Shown here in pieces: positions 24,785 to 34,974 of a DNA stretch of 64,000 nucleotides (position 1 is its first letter; each line of letters starts with the position of its first letter). A program made the position numbers and the translations under genes. The notes below the pieces were generated by a model that made no database searches, had not been told where the DNA came from, and worked only from the letters and a program-made list of their open reading frames with translations. Source of the DNA: C-114 sp963719285 (GTDB lineage: Bacteria > Chloroflexota > Limnocylindria > Limnocylindrales > CSP1-4); the NCBI GenBank assembly GCA_963719285.1, contig CAVRBO010000004.1:620001-684000 (forward strand). Direction: 5' to 3'.

Positions 24785-24823
24785 GGCGGGAGTAGCTCAG
24801 TCGGTAGAGCGTCAGCCTTCCAA
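24785..24823 (+). pseudogene. 5' half of tRNA-Gly(UCC), left attachment site
   Basis: These 39 bases are identical to 42036-42074 and cover one leader base plus the first 38 bases of tRNA-Gly, through the last base of the anticodon loop. After 24823 the sequence departs completely from a tRNA, so this copy is non-functional. It is the left direct repeat (att site) of the integrative element and retains the presumed native tRNA promoter. Confidence 0.9.
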
Positions 24824-25217
24824 ATCTCCCTTTGTCGAGCGCTGTGCTCTGAACTCAGGATTCCCGCACAAATCGGCCGAATTGGGTCGAGCTTGGCGCT
24901 GTGGCTAAGGGCGCGATAACTGGACTTCAGCGCATAACTTGCAGGGGTTCCGACTCGCCCAGTAAGGCCAGTTACTCCGCTCGTCCCGCGACGTTCCAGA
25001 AGAGCGTCACGGTGCCTGTTCGGGACCTCGGCCCATTGCCCCCTAGCTTCCATTTTGGTCCAAGAAGGGCGAACGGCCACGCCCGAGCCGCGATGGTGGC
25101 GCCACGGAGATGGTCGGTACGAGAGGACTTGAGGCCGAAGTAACAAGCGATGTTGACGGCGGAGGTCGTAGCATCGTCGCGTAGCAACAAGCGTTGCTCA
25201 GCAGCGGGGTCGAAGCG
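24824..25217. other. 394-bp stretch at the left end of the element, no gene seen
   Basis: I see no convincing coding sequence. Two ATAACT words (24916-24921 and 24934-24939) could be recombinase arm sites, with low confidence. A perfect inverted repeat AGCAAC-N4-GTTGCT lies at 25183-25198, just before the first element gene, and could be an operator. Confidence 0.45.
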
Positions 25218-25982
25218 ATGTCGACCGTCGTGCCAATCGATACGGAGACGGGTCGGGGACCGACTTCGGCTGGCTCGTACTTTGGGCCGAGGGTCGCGAT
25301 CGGCGAGGTCTTCGCCTATCTCGTCACCGCGTTGCTGCTCGGTGCCTGGATCGTGTTCCTCGGGCGCGCCGCGGACGGGTCGCCGGATCGCGAGGCGATT
25401 CTCACCGGGGGCCTGACCTTGGCTGCCCTCGTGCTGGTCGGGCTCGGCACCTTCCTCGTGAGCGGGACCGAGCGTCGGCGGCGCGGAGCCGGCGTCGCAT
25501 TCCTCGCGGCCACGACGATGGCTGCCGGAGCCGCGGCTTTCTTCGTCCAGCTCGATTTCCTGCGCAACACGCTGCAAGAAGAGGCGCCCGGCATCCTGAT
25601 CGCAGTCCTGGCCCTCGTCGTCGCGGCCAGCCTGCGAGCGGTGCTGCCAGCCGTCGTCACCCAGTCGGGCCTGCTCCTCGCGTTGACCGGTTTGGCCGGC
25701 GCCGTGCTCGCGTGGTTCCAGAACCTCGTGTATCCATTCAGGGTCCACGGCGGTGTCACGTTGAATCCCGTTCCCCGGCCGCCGTTTCCCGTTGGGCTCG
25801 TCCTGGCCGCGGGTATCTGGTGGTTGCTCTTTGCGCTCGGCCTCGGGTTGCTCGGACGAGTGGAGGCCCGTCATGCCGAGGCGGATGGCGCCGCGCTCCG
25901 CCGGGCGGCCCTCACGCGGTTCTGGGCCATCTTCGTCGCGGTCATCGGGTTGGCGAACGCCATTGCGCAGAGCAGTCGCTAG
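25218..25982 (+). CDS. Multi-pass membrane protein of unknown function
   Basis: The 254-residue protein has about seven hydrophobic helices (for example VFAYLVTALLLGAWIVFLG, LTLAALVLVGLGTFLV, GILIAVLALVVAASL, GLVLAAGIWWLLFALGLGLLG) with short loops. It has no recognised motif. ATG 25218 was chosen; an in-frame TTG lies at 25194. It is the first gene inside the element. A transporter or channel is possible but unsupported. Confidence 0.68.
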   Translation: MSTVVPIDTETGRGPTSAGSYFGPRVAIGEVFAYLVTALLLGAWIVFLGRAADGSPDREAILTGGLTLAALVLVGLGTFLVSGTERRRRGAGVAFLAATTMAAGAAAFFVQLDFLRNTLQEEAPGILIAVLALVVAASLRAVLPAVVTQSGLLLALTGLAGAVLAWFQNLVYPFRVHGGVTLNPVPRPPFPVGLVLAAGIWWLLFALGLGLLGRVEARHAEADGAALRRAALTRFWAIFVAVIGLANAIAQSSR

Positions 25983-26237
25983 CGGCCACGTGCTCGTGCC
26001 GTGAATTGCGGACGTGGTGGATAGCTCCGCGTCGGAGTCCTGGTCGGGTTCGGGCCTCCGCTACTCGGCAGATCCTCGCCCCGCGACTTCCCGAACCCAA
26101 CGGCGCAGCCCGGACGGACGAATAGCCGTCTGCAATCGAGAGCCGGTGAATGAGCTTGCCGCCGTCACGCCTGTGCGGGCGACAATCGTCTGGTGAGCCT
26201 GGCCGTGCGATGAGCCAGACGCCGAGAGGAGACGCCG

Positions 26238-26672
26238 ATGGGGAGGTCTTCAGCGAGCCGGGGGCTGGTCGTTCTCGCGCTGTTCATGCTCACGGCGACG
26301 GCTGGGTGCTCGCCCGCCGCGCCGGTGCCGCTCGCTGCGTCCCTGCCGCCGCCCAGCGCCGCCCCCGAGGTCGTCCTCGACGCCTACCTCCGTGCGCTTG
26401 TCGCTGGTGACTGCGGTAGCGGCCGGAAGCTCGCGACGGCCACCTTCGTGAAGGGCAACGGCGAGCTGTGCGGAGACACGCACGTCAGCGCCTACCAGAT
26501 CAACCCAGACCCTGCGCGTCCGAACGCAGGGGAGGTCGTCTTCTCGACGACAATCACGACCACCGGGACTGCGGACGGCTCGATCCTCCCCGGCGCAATG
26601 ACCTGGTTCTACTCGCTCGACCAGCAGCCCGACGGATCGTGGCGGCTCGTCGGCGGAGGATCGGGTCCATAG
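26238..26672 (+). CDS. Secreted lipoprotein, unknown function
   Basis: The 144-residue protein has a signal peptide ending in a lipobox (LTATAGC, Cys24), a short proline-rich linker, and a compact domain of about 100 residues: VVLDAYLRALVAGDCGSGRKLATATF and TWFYSLDQQPDGSWRLVGGGSG. This is an NTF2-like pattern seen in secreted actinobacterial and Chloroflexota lipoproteins. A GAGGAG ribosome site precedes the ATG. Its role is unknown. Confidence 0.75.
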   Translation: MGRSSASRGLVVLALFMLTATAGCSPAAPVPLAASLPPPSAAPEVVLDAYLRALVAGDCGSGRKLATATFVKGNGELCGDTHVSAYQINPDPARPNAGEVVFSTTITTTGTADGSILPGAMTWFYSLDQQPDGSWRLVGGGSGP

Positions 26673-26765
26673 AGCGCGAGCTGGTCCGCGTTTCGCGGAA
26701 CCGATCGTCAGGTTCGCTCGTCCGAGTAACGTTCCGACGGCATCGGCATCGGCTCATCGCAAGGG

Positions 26766-28085
26766 ATGGCATGGCTCGCATTCGGCATCCTTGCACTGCT
26801 CATCGCCTCTCTTCTGGGCGCGTGCTCCTCGCCGTCCGCCGGCGCCACCACGACGCCGTCCGCGGGCGTCAGCGCCTCCCCTTCTGCGATCGTCTCGCCC
26901 CTGACGACGGCCTCGGCGTTTCCATCGGAGGTCGCTGGCCTGCCGGTGATCAGCGTTGCCGATGCTGACGAGCTGCTGCGGTCGGGCAAGCTCGAAGGTC
27001 AGGCCGTCGCGGTGGCCGGCTACTACGACCAGTTCACCCCATCCTGCCCGTACCCGGGGCGGTACGTCGGCCCGCTCGAGGGCTGGTGTCGGTTCGTGGC
27101 CTTCACCGACACCCGCGCCAGTGCGCAGCTGTGCCAGCCGGAGGGCTCCAACGGCATGAGCTGCAGCCAGCCATCCGGAACGAACCTGGCGCCCTTCTTC
27201 ATGACCGAGACGAGCGGGGACGCGTGGTCGTTGTTGACCGGGGGCGCGACCGGCGAGCCGGCCGCCCTGGTGCTCATCGGCCACGCCGGCGACGCACGGC
27301 AATGGCAGTGCACCGCCGCGACCCAGGCCCAGTGCGCGAGCGCCTTCGTCGTCGACCGGATCGCCTGGGCGAATGGCCACGACGTCTCCGCCGGCGGCTC
27401 CACAGACCGGCGACCAGCAGACGGGCAAGGCGATCACGCCCAGGATGACGCTCGCGCAGGTCTCGGCCGCGATCGGGCTCGGCGATGATCTGCTGACCGG
27501 GGCGCCGTTCAGGGCTGGCGACATCGCCGCCGTCGACCCGCGCTGGAACCTCGCCGGCAAGCGACGTCGTGTGGCTGGTGCGATCGCTCGGGCCGGCTGC
27601 CCGAGCCGGTTCTGCGGAGACCCGATCAGAGATCGTCTGGCTCGTCGACGACGCCACCGGGAAGGTCATCGACAGCCATCCCCTGAAGCTGGCCTCTGAC
27701 TACCAGCCGGCACGGTTGTGGCAGATGGCCACCGCCCACGGGGTCGACTGCTGCGCGGGCGACGTGCTTGCCTTCTACCGGGTGGCGTCCGGCGACGGCA
27801 CAGTGGTGTACGAGGGCATGGTGCCCGGCGGCTCGTCCGGAGGGCAGGGCTCCACGACCTACGGTGGCGGGTACGGCTCAGGACCGCTCGTCCTGCCCGC
27901 CGGTGGCTACTCGATCACCGTGTGGTTGGCAACCTACGACGGTGGCGTAACGGGCACGCCGCGCGACGAGTGCTCTACGCAGGTCACCCTCAAGGCCGCT
28001 CGACGACGTCGCGCTCAACGCCGATTACCCACCCAACCAGGCGTGCACCTTCCGGCCGGCGCCCTCGCCATCGCCTGGCCCGTAG
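26766..28085 (+). pseudogene. Secreted lipoprotein, broken by three frameshifts
   Basis: An N-terminal lipoprotein signal (LLIASLLGACSS, lipobox Cys20) and Ser/Thr/Pro linker lead into a domain with paired cysteines (PSCPYPGRY, GWCRFVAF, MSCSQPS). The coding sense then moves frame near 27375-27420 (to AITPRMTLAQVSAAIG), again near 27560 (to VVWLVRSLG...EIVWLVDDATG), and near 28000 (to LDDVALNADYPPNQACTFRP), ending in a P/S-rich tail. The total span is a multiple of three (1320 bp), so a repaired protein of about 439 residues is plausible. Consensus errors or real decay cannot be told apart. Confidence 0.68.
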
Positions 28086-28199
28086 GGTCTGACGTCGCGC
28101 CACGGCCCAAACGGACGAATAGTGGGTCCGCCCGACGGCCTTGACCCGGGGTTGGCCCGACCAATAGGCTGCGGCGGCGTAGGCGGGAGGAAGGGCAGC

Positions 28200-29087
28200 A
28201 TGGCGCGGAAAGCGGTGAGGCGCTACGCATCCGCGCTCCTGGCCGCGATCGTGCTGGCGGGGTGCACGGGGGCGCCCGGAGCCACCGACCCGGCCGCTGC
28301 CCATCAGCGCGCCCAGAGCGTGCTCTCGGCGTGGGCGAAGGCGGTGGCCGCTGCCGGTGCGCATGCTGCTGTCACCCCGGTCGGCGAGCTGACGGGCCAG
28401 ATCGGCGACTGGGAGCTCGCCGTGGGCGACAACAACAAGCGCGCGCTCATGGCCGGGATGGTTGCGTCCGTCAACCCGCTAGCCGAGGAGGCTCCGCCCG
28501 ACGGGGAGGTGTCGTGGCACGACGGGACGACGACGAAGGTGCCCCTCCTGTCGGCGCAGGAGGCCCTCGTGGCGATCGGGTCCACCACATCAGCGTCCTG
28601 CTCCGACTGCGCGATGCTCCTGGTCACGGCCGCACGACTCACGTCCGGGCCGATCCAGACGTCGCGCGGACCTGCGACCGCGCCCATCTGGGAGTTCACC
28701 CTGCAGGGCACGGCGGTCAAGCTGACCCGCGTCGCGATCGCCAATCCTGTCGTCGTCGCTCCCGACGAAGTCGGCTCGCAGCTCGGGCTCGCGATCGACT
28801 CGGCCAGCGGGACGGTCGGCGGGAACGAACTCACCGTCGCCTTTGTCGGCGCACCCGATCCGGGGACCATGCCCTGCGGCGAGGACTACACGGCGGAAGC
28901 CGTCGAGTCCGATCTCGCCGTCGTCGTCATCGTCACACGGCATCCCCATGCCGCACCGTTCGGCGGGGGGTGCTCGGCGGTCGGGGCTCGGCGCACGGCT
29001 ACGGCCACGATGGCCGCCCCGCTCGGCGATCGAGTCGTGCTCGACCTGCAGCAGGGAACCCCGGTCCCCGTCGTGCTAGCCCCCTAG
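28200..29087 (+). CDS. Secreted lipoprotein, unknown function
   Basis: The 295-residue protein has a lipobox (IVLAGCTG, Cys22), followed by an alanine-rich helix and a mostly beta domain with a Cys pair SCSDCAMLLVTAARL and later C residues (MPCGED, GGGCSAV) that could form disulfides outside the cell. ATG 28200 is preceded by GGAGGAAG. I do not recognise the family. It follows two other lipoprotein genes on the same strand. Confidence 0.73.
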   Translation: MARKAVRRYASALLAAIVLAGCTGAPGATDPAAAHQRAQSVLSAWAKAVAAAGAHAAVTPVGELTGQIGDWELAVGDNNKRALMAGMVASVNPLAEEAPPDGEVSWHDGTTTKVPLLSAQEALVAIGSTTSASCSDCAMLLVTAARLTSGPIQTSRGPATAPIWEFTLQGTAVKLTRVAIANPVVVAPDEVGSQLGLAIDSASGTVGGNELTVAFVGAPDPGTMPCGEDYTAEAVESDLAVVVIVTRHPHAAPFGGGCSAVGARRTATATMAAPLGDRVVLDLQQGTPVPVVLAP

Positions 29088-29179
29088 AGGACCCGCTGGC
29101 TCAGGGCCAGTTGCCGATTGACTTCTTGAGATCCATCGCAATTCAAGCATCCTGAGTCGTCCTGATGGGATCCGGGCGA

Positions 29180-29185
29180 TAGATT
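29180..29185 (+). promoter_or_regulatory. -10-like box TAGATT before a short ORF
   Basis: TAGATT ends 8 nt before ATG 29194, matching the leaderless promoter geometry seen elsewhere in the window. Confidence 0.4.
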
Positions 29186-29193
29186 GGACGTGC

Positions 29194-29364
29194 ATGGGTC
29201 GTCGCGGACGGATCCTGATCGGGATCGGGGTGGTGGTCGTCGTCACAGCTTTCGCAGCGGTCGTCGTCATACCGCGGATCGGCAGCGTGCTTGCGGGAGG
29301 TGACGGCATCCATGACGCCTCGGCTCTCCCGCGCCAGATCCAGCTCTGTGGCCTGCGTGGTTGA
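29194..29364 (+). CDS. Short ORF with a single signal/anchor helix, possible gene remnant
   Basis: The 56-residue ORF starts MGRRGRILIGIGVVVVVTAF and has one hydrophobic helix followed by about 25 residues ending LCGLRG. It looks like the N-terminus of a secreted or anchored protein whose remainder is missing. A TAGATT box precedes it by 8 nt. Nothing downstream continues the protein in another frame convincingly. It may be a remnant; function is unknown. Confidence 0.4.
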   Translation: MGRRGRILIGIGVVVVVTAFAAVVVIPRIGSVLAGGDGIHDASALPRQIQLCGLRG

Positions 29365-29962
29365 CTGTATGAGGTCCCTCTCGCCGGGGCCTCGATGATG
29401 AGCACGAATTGGGGGCGTCCAATGGGGCGTCTTGGCGCCCGTTCTGGCGCCCCTCCTGACGCCCCTCCTGGCGCGGGCGATCTGTGCCCATTGGCACTGG
29501 TTCAGGGCAGCTGCGCGAGCACGGGGAGAGACGTGCCGTCGCGGCTGAGTATCGATGGAAGGACGGGCGCCGGTGATCCGACATCGCAGAGGCGAGCGTG
29601 GAGACCATTGATGTCCCGTTCTCGATCTGCGGAATCCGATCGGGATGTGCGGTCGTTGGAATGTCGTCGGAACGACCGATCCGGCGACCAATCCGACGAA
29701 CGGATTCTCGATCGTCAGCGAGGAAGTCACCGGGCCCGACGTGACCGCCTCGAGCGGCTCAGCGCCGAGGGGAGCGCGCGCCTCGCCGGCCCTCTGTGAC
29801 AATTGTTCCAACCGCTGTAACAAACCCACGGAGCAGCGCGCGACGCGCCTTCTGGGCCATGCATTCGGACGTGCATCCGATCGCAATTCGACCGTCACTC
29901 GGATGACGATCCGATGCATGGGTCTCCCGCACGAATCCGCGAGTTGGCAGACGGGACATCAA
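29365..29962. other. 598-bp stretch with no convincing gene
   Basis: No open frame here looks coding on either strand. It contains a 12-bp tandem repeat (29433-29480) and otherwise ordinary high-GC sequence. Confidence 0.45.
29433..29480. repeat. Four imperfect 12-bp tandem repeats
   Basis: Units TGGCGCCCGTTC, TGGCGCCCCTCC, TGACGCCCCTCC and a diverged fourth run head to tail. They are in a non-coding stretch of the element. No palindromic spacing or conserved spacer pattern suggests CRISPR. Confidence 0.7.
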
Positions 29963-31183
29963 TCACCGGGCTGCCACGAACAACATCCCGCCATCGACCT
30001 CGTCCGGCGGGCCGCCCCTGGGGATCGAATCCTCGAACAGGATGCCGTGCGTGCCGACCGTGTACCCGTAGTTGGCCAGCCGACCCAAGTTCGCGACCGT
30101 CTGCCAGGTGCTGCCATCGGTCGACGAGGACACGTCCCCGGTGCCTTGCTGGTCGAAGCGGATGACGCGCGCCCCATCCGACGCGTAGGCGGGAGAGGTG
30201 CCGACGTCCGATCCGATCCGCCTCCAGTGCCGGCCGTCGTCCGAGCGCCACACGATCCCCGGACCGACGCAGCCGCCGCAGCCGCTGCCGCCGAGGGCGA
30301 ACAATCCTGCCGCGCCGACTTCGAGGGAGCCGAGGCCGGGTCCGGCGTCGGTGCCCGCGGCCTGCCACGAACGGCCATCGGGCGACCACCAGGCGGCCGC
30401 GGTGGACGTGTCCGGTCCGCCGACTATAAGCGGTGCGCCGGGGGGCGGTGCGGGCCGGTGGGCACCGACCGCGACGAAGCCACCTCGATACGGCTCGACC
30501 TCCCTGACTTCGGCGCCGTCGAGGCTGGGGTCAGTAGCCGCTCGCGCCCAGGCGATGCGGTCCTGGGAGTGGAAGATCGCGCCTTGTGTGCCGTCGGCTC
30601 CCCAGGCGACGAAGCCCGTGGGTCCGCCGACCACCCCCCTGACGAATATCCCTTCGAACGGAGGCTGGCCAGAGGAAAGGCGTCGCCAGGTCGCGCCGTC
30701 ATCCGAAACCCAGATGATGCGGTCGGGACCTTCTCCGGCGGCATCACTGGCGCGCGCGCCGCCCAAGGCCACGAGCCTTGTGCCGGTGGTCGCCACTAGG
30801 TCGACCTCGGCGTCGGCGAGATCGTTCTGCGCTACGCCGAGCTTCGTCCAACGCGTCCCATCTGGCGACGTCCAGATCCTGCCGTTGACGGGACCGTCGA
30901 ACTGAAGGTCCTCGCCAACGGCGACGAACCCGTCACCGTGAGCCACGACCGCGAAGACGAACTGATTACCGACCCCTGAGAACGGAGCGGTCACCAGCGC
31001 CGTCGGCGTGAGCACCGACCACTGTGGCGGCGGCGTGGGGGCCGGGTCAGGAAAGTCGGATGCCTGCGGGGCTGGAACCTCAGACGCCGGGGGGATTCCG
31101 GCGCGGCATCCCGCAAGCGCCGCGGCCAACACGAATGCGACGACGCCCGAACTTCTGACGCTCAGCACATTTGACCTTCCCAT
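29963..31183 (-). CDS. Secreted lipoprotein with beta-propeller (BNR-like) repeats
   Basis: The 406-residue protein has a signal peptide and lipobox (LAAALAGCRAG, Cys26), a proline-rich linker, and then at least four beta-propeller blades with the BNR-like pattern IWTSPDGTRWTKL, IWVSDDGATWRRL, WWSPDGRSWQAAG, VWRSDDGRHWRRIG and SSTDGSTWQTV. Such propellers bind surfaces or ligands outside the cell; no sialidase catalytic residues are evident. It is related in repeat style to the sensor at 32243. Confidence 0.8.
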   Translation of the reverse strand: MGRSNVLSVRSSGVVAFVLAAALAGCRAGIPPASEVPAPQASDFPDPAPTPPPQWSVLTPTALVTAPFSGVGNQFVFAVVAHGDGFVAVGEDLQFDGPVNGRIWTSPDGTRWTKLGVAQNDLADAEVDLVATTGTRLVALGGARASDAAGEGPDRIIWVSDDGATWRRLSSGQPPFEGIFVRGVVGGPTGFVAWGADGTQGAIFHSQDRIAWARAATDPSLDGAEVREVEPYRGGFVAVGAHRPAPPPGAPLIVGGPDTSTAAAWWSPDGRSWQAAGTDAGPGLGSLEVGAAGLFALGGSGCGGCVGPGIVWRSDDGRHWRRIGSDVGTSPAYASDGARVIRFDQQGTGDVSSSTDGSTWQTVANLGRLANYGYTVGTHGILFEDSIPRGGPPDEVDGGMLFVAAR

Positions 31184-31652
31184 GGGGAGATGCCCAGAGG
31201 CTGCGCGTGCTGAAGTGACAAGGCAATCGATGGAAACCCTGGCGGCAAGCCAGGCAGGGCATGCTAGTTTGCGCCGCGAGTGTCCCGGAAGTCACTTGAT
31301 CGCGCCACATCATGACGCCCTTCGCATCCGGAACGAGTGACCATACTGCGGTGTAATTGGAGCTGACAGGGGTGGCCGCCTCCGAGGGTGCGGCGTCAAA
31401 AGGTGGACCCAGTCGCATGAACCGCGAGCTCCCGTACCCTCGCAGGGTCCTGCAGGTAGGGCTTGCCGCCGGCGTCCTGCTCCTCGTGGCGTGCTCACCT
31501 CGCCGCCGATGAACCCGGTGCTTCCATATGGGCCCCGGTTCGGGGGTCCTAAGCTTCCTGCTCGACGAGCAGCAGTCGGAGCCCGGCCCTCGTCGTGGGC
31601 TTGCTGAGGCTCGCCGGCAACCCGATGAACGAAACCGCCAACCCAGGTCATC
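31184..31652. other. 469-bp intergenic stretch with a lipoprotein-like remnant
   Basis: The stretch holds only the 31-residue lipoprotein-start remnant at 31417-31512. I see no other coding signal. Confidence 0.4.
31417..31512 (+). pseudogene. Truncated lipoprotein signal sequence
   Basis: The 31-codon ORF has a basic start, a hydrophobic core and a lipobox-like LLLVACS, then stops within five codons. It reads as the leading end of a lipoprotein whose body is missing or frameshifted. Nearby genes of the element are lipoproteins, so a decayed copy is the simplest explanation. Confidence 0.35.
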
Positions 31653-31664
31653 TTGATAGGCACG

Positions 31665-32246
31665 ATGATCGTTGCGATCGAGGTCGGAACGCACGAGCCG
31701 AGGGGGCGGGCGCTGTCCACCAGGAGCGAGATCGAGGCGCCGGGTCGGATCTGGTTCCGCTCGGTCGGTGATCGCGAGCTCGAGCGCGCCTTCCGGCTCG
31801 CGGGTTTCCTCCTGGGCGATTCCCGGGAGGCCGAGGATGCGACTCAGGATGCCCTGGCCCGGGCATGGACGCAACGGGATCAGCTTCGAAGCCTCGAGCA
31901 CGCCCAGGCCTGGTTCGACCGAATCCTCGTCAACACCTGCCGCTATCGCCTTCGGCGCCGGCGTTCGGGCGTTCGATGGGTGCCGGTCGAGGCCGGCGAC
32001 GGCGCGTCACCACACGACCCCTTCGCGCAGATGATCGCCCGTGATGCCGTCCTTCGCGGGCTCGACGTCCTCGATGCGGATCACCGGATCGTCGTCGTCC
32101 TGCGCTTCTGGGCGGACCTGCCGCTCGAGGCCATCGCCGTGCGCCTCGACATCCCTGTTGGCACCGTGAAGTCGCGACTCCATTACGCGCTGCGTGACCT
32201 ACGGGTGGCAGTCGGGTGGAGCCCTCGGGACGGCTTGGACCGATGA
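31665..32246 (+). CDS. ECF-type RNA polymerase sigma factor
   Basis: The 193-residue ECF sigma factor has a sigma-2 region ERAFRLAGFLLGDSREAEDATQDALARAWTQRDQL and a sigma-4 region LDADHRIVVVLRFWADLPLEAIAVRLDIPVGTVKSRLHYALRDL. ATG 31665 was chosen; a TTG four codons earlier is possible. Its stop overlaps the start of the membrane sensor gene (ATGA at 32243), the usual arrangement for a sigma factor and its membrane-bound regulator. Confidence 0.87.
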   Translation: MIVAIEVGTHEPRGRALSTRSEIEAPGRIWFRSVGDRELERAFRLAGFLLGDSREAEDATQDALARAWTQRDQLRSLEHAQAWFDRILVNTCRYRLRRRRSGVRWVPVEAGDGASPHDPFAQMIARDAVLRGLDVLDADHRIVVVLRFWADLPLEAIAVRLDIPVGTVKSRLHYALRDLRVAVGWSPRDGLDR

Positions 32247-34974
32247 ACGACCGTTCGCCCGACGACGGGTTCGAGGAGCGGCTCCGGGCTGCTTTCGAAT
32301 CGTCGCGCCAGCCGCAGATGCCGCCGGCGATCCGGGGCACGGTTGACGGCTTCAATGCCCACGTTCCACTCGCTGCACGTCGACCGTGGCGTCGACGGGC
32401 GGGAATCGCGGCCCTCCTTGGCGCCGCGGCCCTGATTGTGGCGATCGCGGCATTGAGCCTGTCATCTGGCACGGCTCCGCACCCGTCGCCGTCCGACTCG
32501 GCAGTCTCCACCGTTGCGCCGTCCGGAGCGTCGAACCCAACGCCCGTCTCTACGCTCGGCCCAGTCGCCACGCCCGGCCCGGTGTCAATAGAGCCATGGT
32601 CGGGCTCGTTCGTGCCCGCCGCGTTGGCGAGAGCAGACGTCTCGCATCTCGTCCTTGTCGGCGCGACCGGGGACGGCGTCGGGGACGGCGTGGTCGCGAC
32701 CAGCGATGACGGCGGCCGAGGCTGGCGGGTGCAGCGCCTCGGCGTGCCACCGATCGATGGCGTCACGGCGGTCGGCGCGACGATTTGGGCGACGACGGCC
32801 TGCCCGGCTGGCGCATCGATCGACTGCCAGAGCGGTTTCATCGTGAGCGCCGACCGCGGCGCGAGCTGGCGGCTCACGTCGGTCACCGGCCTCTGGCACC
32901 CGGCCCTCATGGATGGATCGCGCGGCTGGGCCGTGAGTCCGGGCGGTGATCTGCGCCTTCCGTCGACCGTCCTGGCCACCGTCGATGGCGGGACGACCTG
33001 GACCCGGAGCCCGGCACCCTGCCGCACCACAGCACCTGCCGCGCTCGCTGTGACGTTCGTCTCGACGTCGACGGGTTGGACGGCCTGCGTTGGCGATTCC
33101 TCGACCGGCGCACAGACGAAAGAGCTGCTCCATACAACCGACGGAGGCGGCACGTGGTCCGTGGTCGCGGCTATCAGCGCTGACAGCGGCGTGCCGAGTG
33201 TCGGCGCGATGCCGCTGAGCGGGCAGCTCGGCGGCATCGCGATGCGTCAGGGCGGACAGGGTTGGCTGTGGACCGACCGTGGCTCCTACGCGACCTCTGA
33301 CGGCGGCCGGACCTGGGCGCTTGTCGCCTTCGCCGACCCGGATGCCGCGACGTACGTGGAGTCCGCGGCTCTCGCGACCGACCGGACCGGGTTCGCCCTC
33401 CTCCGCGACAGCCCGACCGGCCTCGCACGGTTCGTGCGCTCCGACGATGGCGGCAAGACCTGGTCCGACCTGGGCGGTTGGCCCCTGATCGTCTATCCGG
33501 TACCGTCACCGCCGACTGTGCTGCCGCCGGAGGCCATCCGGTACGCGGGGTTCGCGACAGCCTCGGTCGGATGGGCGCTCACGGACCGCGGTCTGCACCT
33601 CACGGATGACGGCGGCTCCACCTGGCGGAGCGCAGGCCCGCCGATCGACTACGCCGGTGCCGCGCCGAAAGGGGTGAGCTTCGTCGACGCGGGGCGCGGC
33701 TGGGTCGTGAGCGAGGACACCTGGACGAACGCTCTGTCGTTGTGGCGAACGGACGATGGCGGCGCGACGTGGTCGCGGACGACGCTGCCGCAGGTCCCGA
33801 TGCCGGCCGAAATCATGGGTGACGCCGGACGGTGTGGATCGACCGGGACCACGCGGTGATCGACGTCCAGGGCGGGATGGGGGGCGGCTATCTGGATGGC
33901 ATCCTCATGACCGGCGACGGCGGCAGGACATGGTCCGCGCCTGCGATGCGGTCGGCGACGGCCGGAGCAGATGGCATCACGGGCCTCCCGGCGTTTGTCG
34001 ATCTCCAGACGGGCTGGCTGGCCGGCGGTGCGCCGGGCACGCGCCTCTGGGCGACCCGCGATGGCGGCCAGACCTGGACCCTTCAGCACTTCCCTCCGCC
34101 ATCGGGCTACCACGACGGTCAGGGTGAGGTCTATCAGGCTCCGACCTTCTTCAACGCCACGGAGGGGGTCGTCGCCTTGTCGTACTCGAACGCCACCTCG
34201 TCCGACCTGGTGATCTACACGACGAGCGACGCGGGAAGGACATGGCGGGCCACCCAAGGTTCCACGCCGGCTGCCGCGTCCTGGTCCTTCGTGTCACCGG
34301 ACGACTGGATCTTATGGGACAGCTCGAACGGAGGTTTCTCGAGATCGACCGACCAGGGCAGGACGTGGTCGAAGCCCATCGCGGCCATCGGACTACCGTC
34401 GGGCGGGAGTCCGACGATGGCCGCTCGCGATCACGGTTGGGCGATCGGGGGTACGTCGGCGGATGTAGTGTCCCTGTACGTGACGAGCGACGGTGGCTCG
34501 ACCTGGGTCCGCGTCGACCCGATCGGCGGTACGTCGCCGACGCCAGCACCGGGGTTGGCTCCGTGTCAGGCGAGCGCGCTCAAGGCGAAGGCCGGTCGGC
34601 AGGGCGAGACGGGCGTCGTCCACGGCGACGTTCTCCTGACCAACGTCGGTCAAACGCCGTGCATCCTCGGTGGTGCCCCGCTCGAGGTCGAGCTCGTCCG
34701 CACGGATGGCAGCCCACTCCGGACTGACCTACTAACCCCGGTCCCATCGCCGACTCAGCAGGTCGTGCTGGAGCCGGGCGTCGCCGACGCCGGATGGCTC
34801 ATCGTGTACTGGGCGAACTGGTGTGGAGCCCCCCCCGGGCCGCTCCAGATCCGCATCACGCTTGGTGGCGGGGCCGGGACGGTCAGCGCCCCATTCACCG
34901 GCACTCTTGTCGCGCGCTGTGACGCGCCTGATCGACCGTCGACCCTGCAGACGGAGGACTTCCTTCCGCAGTAG
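32243..34974 (+). pseudogene. Transmembrane beta-propeller sensor with DUF4232-like domain, one frameshift
   Basis: The reconstructed protein is about 910 residues. A cytoplasmic N-terminus (1-50, DDGFEERLRAAFESSRQ) and one helix (about 57-75) are followed by a P/S/T linker and many Ycf48/BNR-like blades (VATSDDGGRGWRV, LHTTDGGGTWSVV, VRSDDGGKTWSDL, LWRTDDGGATWSRT, LWATRDGGQTWTL, YVTSDGGSTWVRV). A C-terminal DUF4232-like domain contains C-x-LTNVGQTPC and ANWCGAP. The frame breaks near 33,815-33,835 where one base appears missing. It overlaps the ECF sigma gene by 4 bp and is likely its membrane regulator/sensor. The break may be a consensus error. Confidence 0.77.

Noticed and set aside
24532..25146. 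Open frame crossing the truncated tRNA on the minus strand
   Set aside because: It overlaps the att site and has no recognisable protein features.
29433..29480. Possible CRISPR array
   Set aside because: The units are contiguous 12-bp repeats without spacers, and no cas genes are present.
29143..29919. Long minus-strand open frame rich in Arg/Asp/His
   Set aside because: No domain, no ribosome site, and composition typical of antisense frames in high-GC DNA.
29963..31183. Sialidase
   Set aside because: BNR-like repeats are present but no catalytic Asp/Tyr/Arg triad of sialidases is recognisable.
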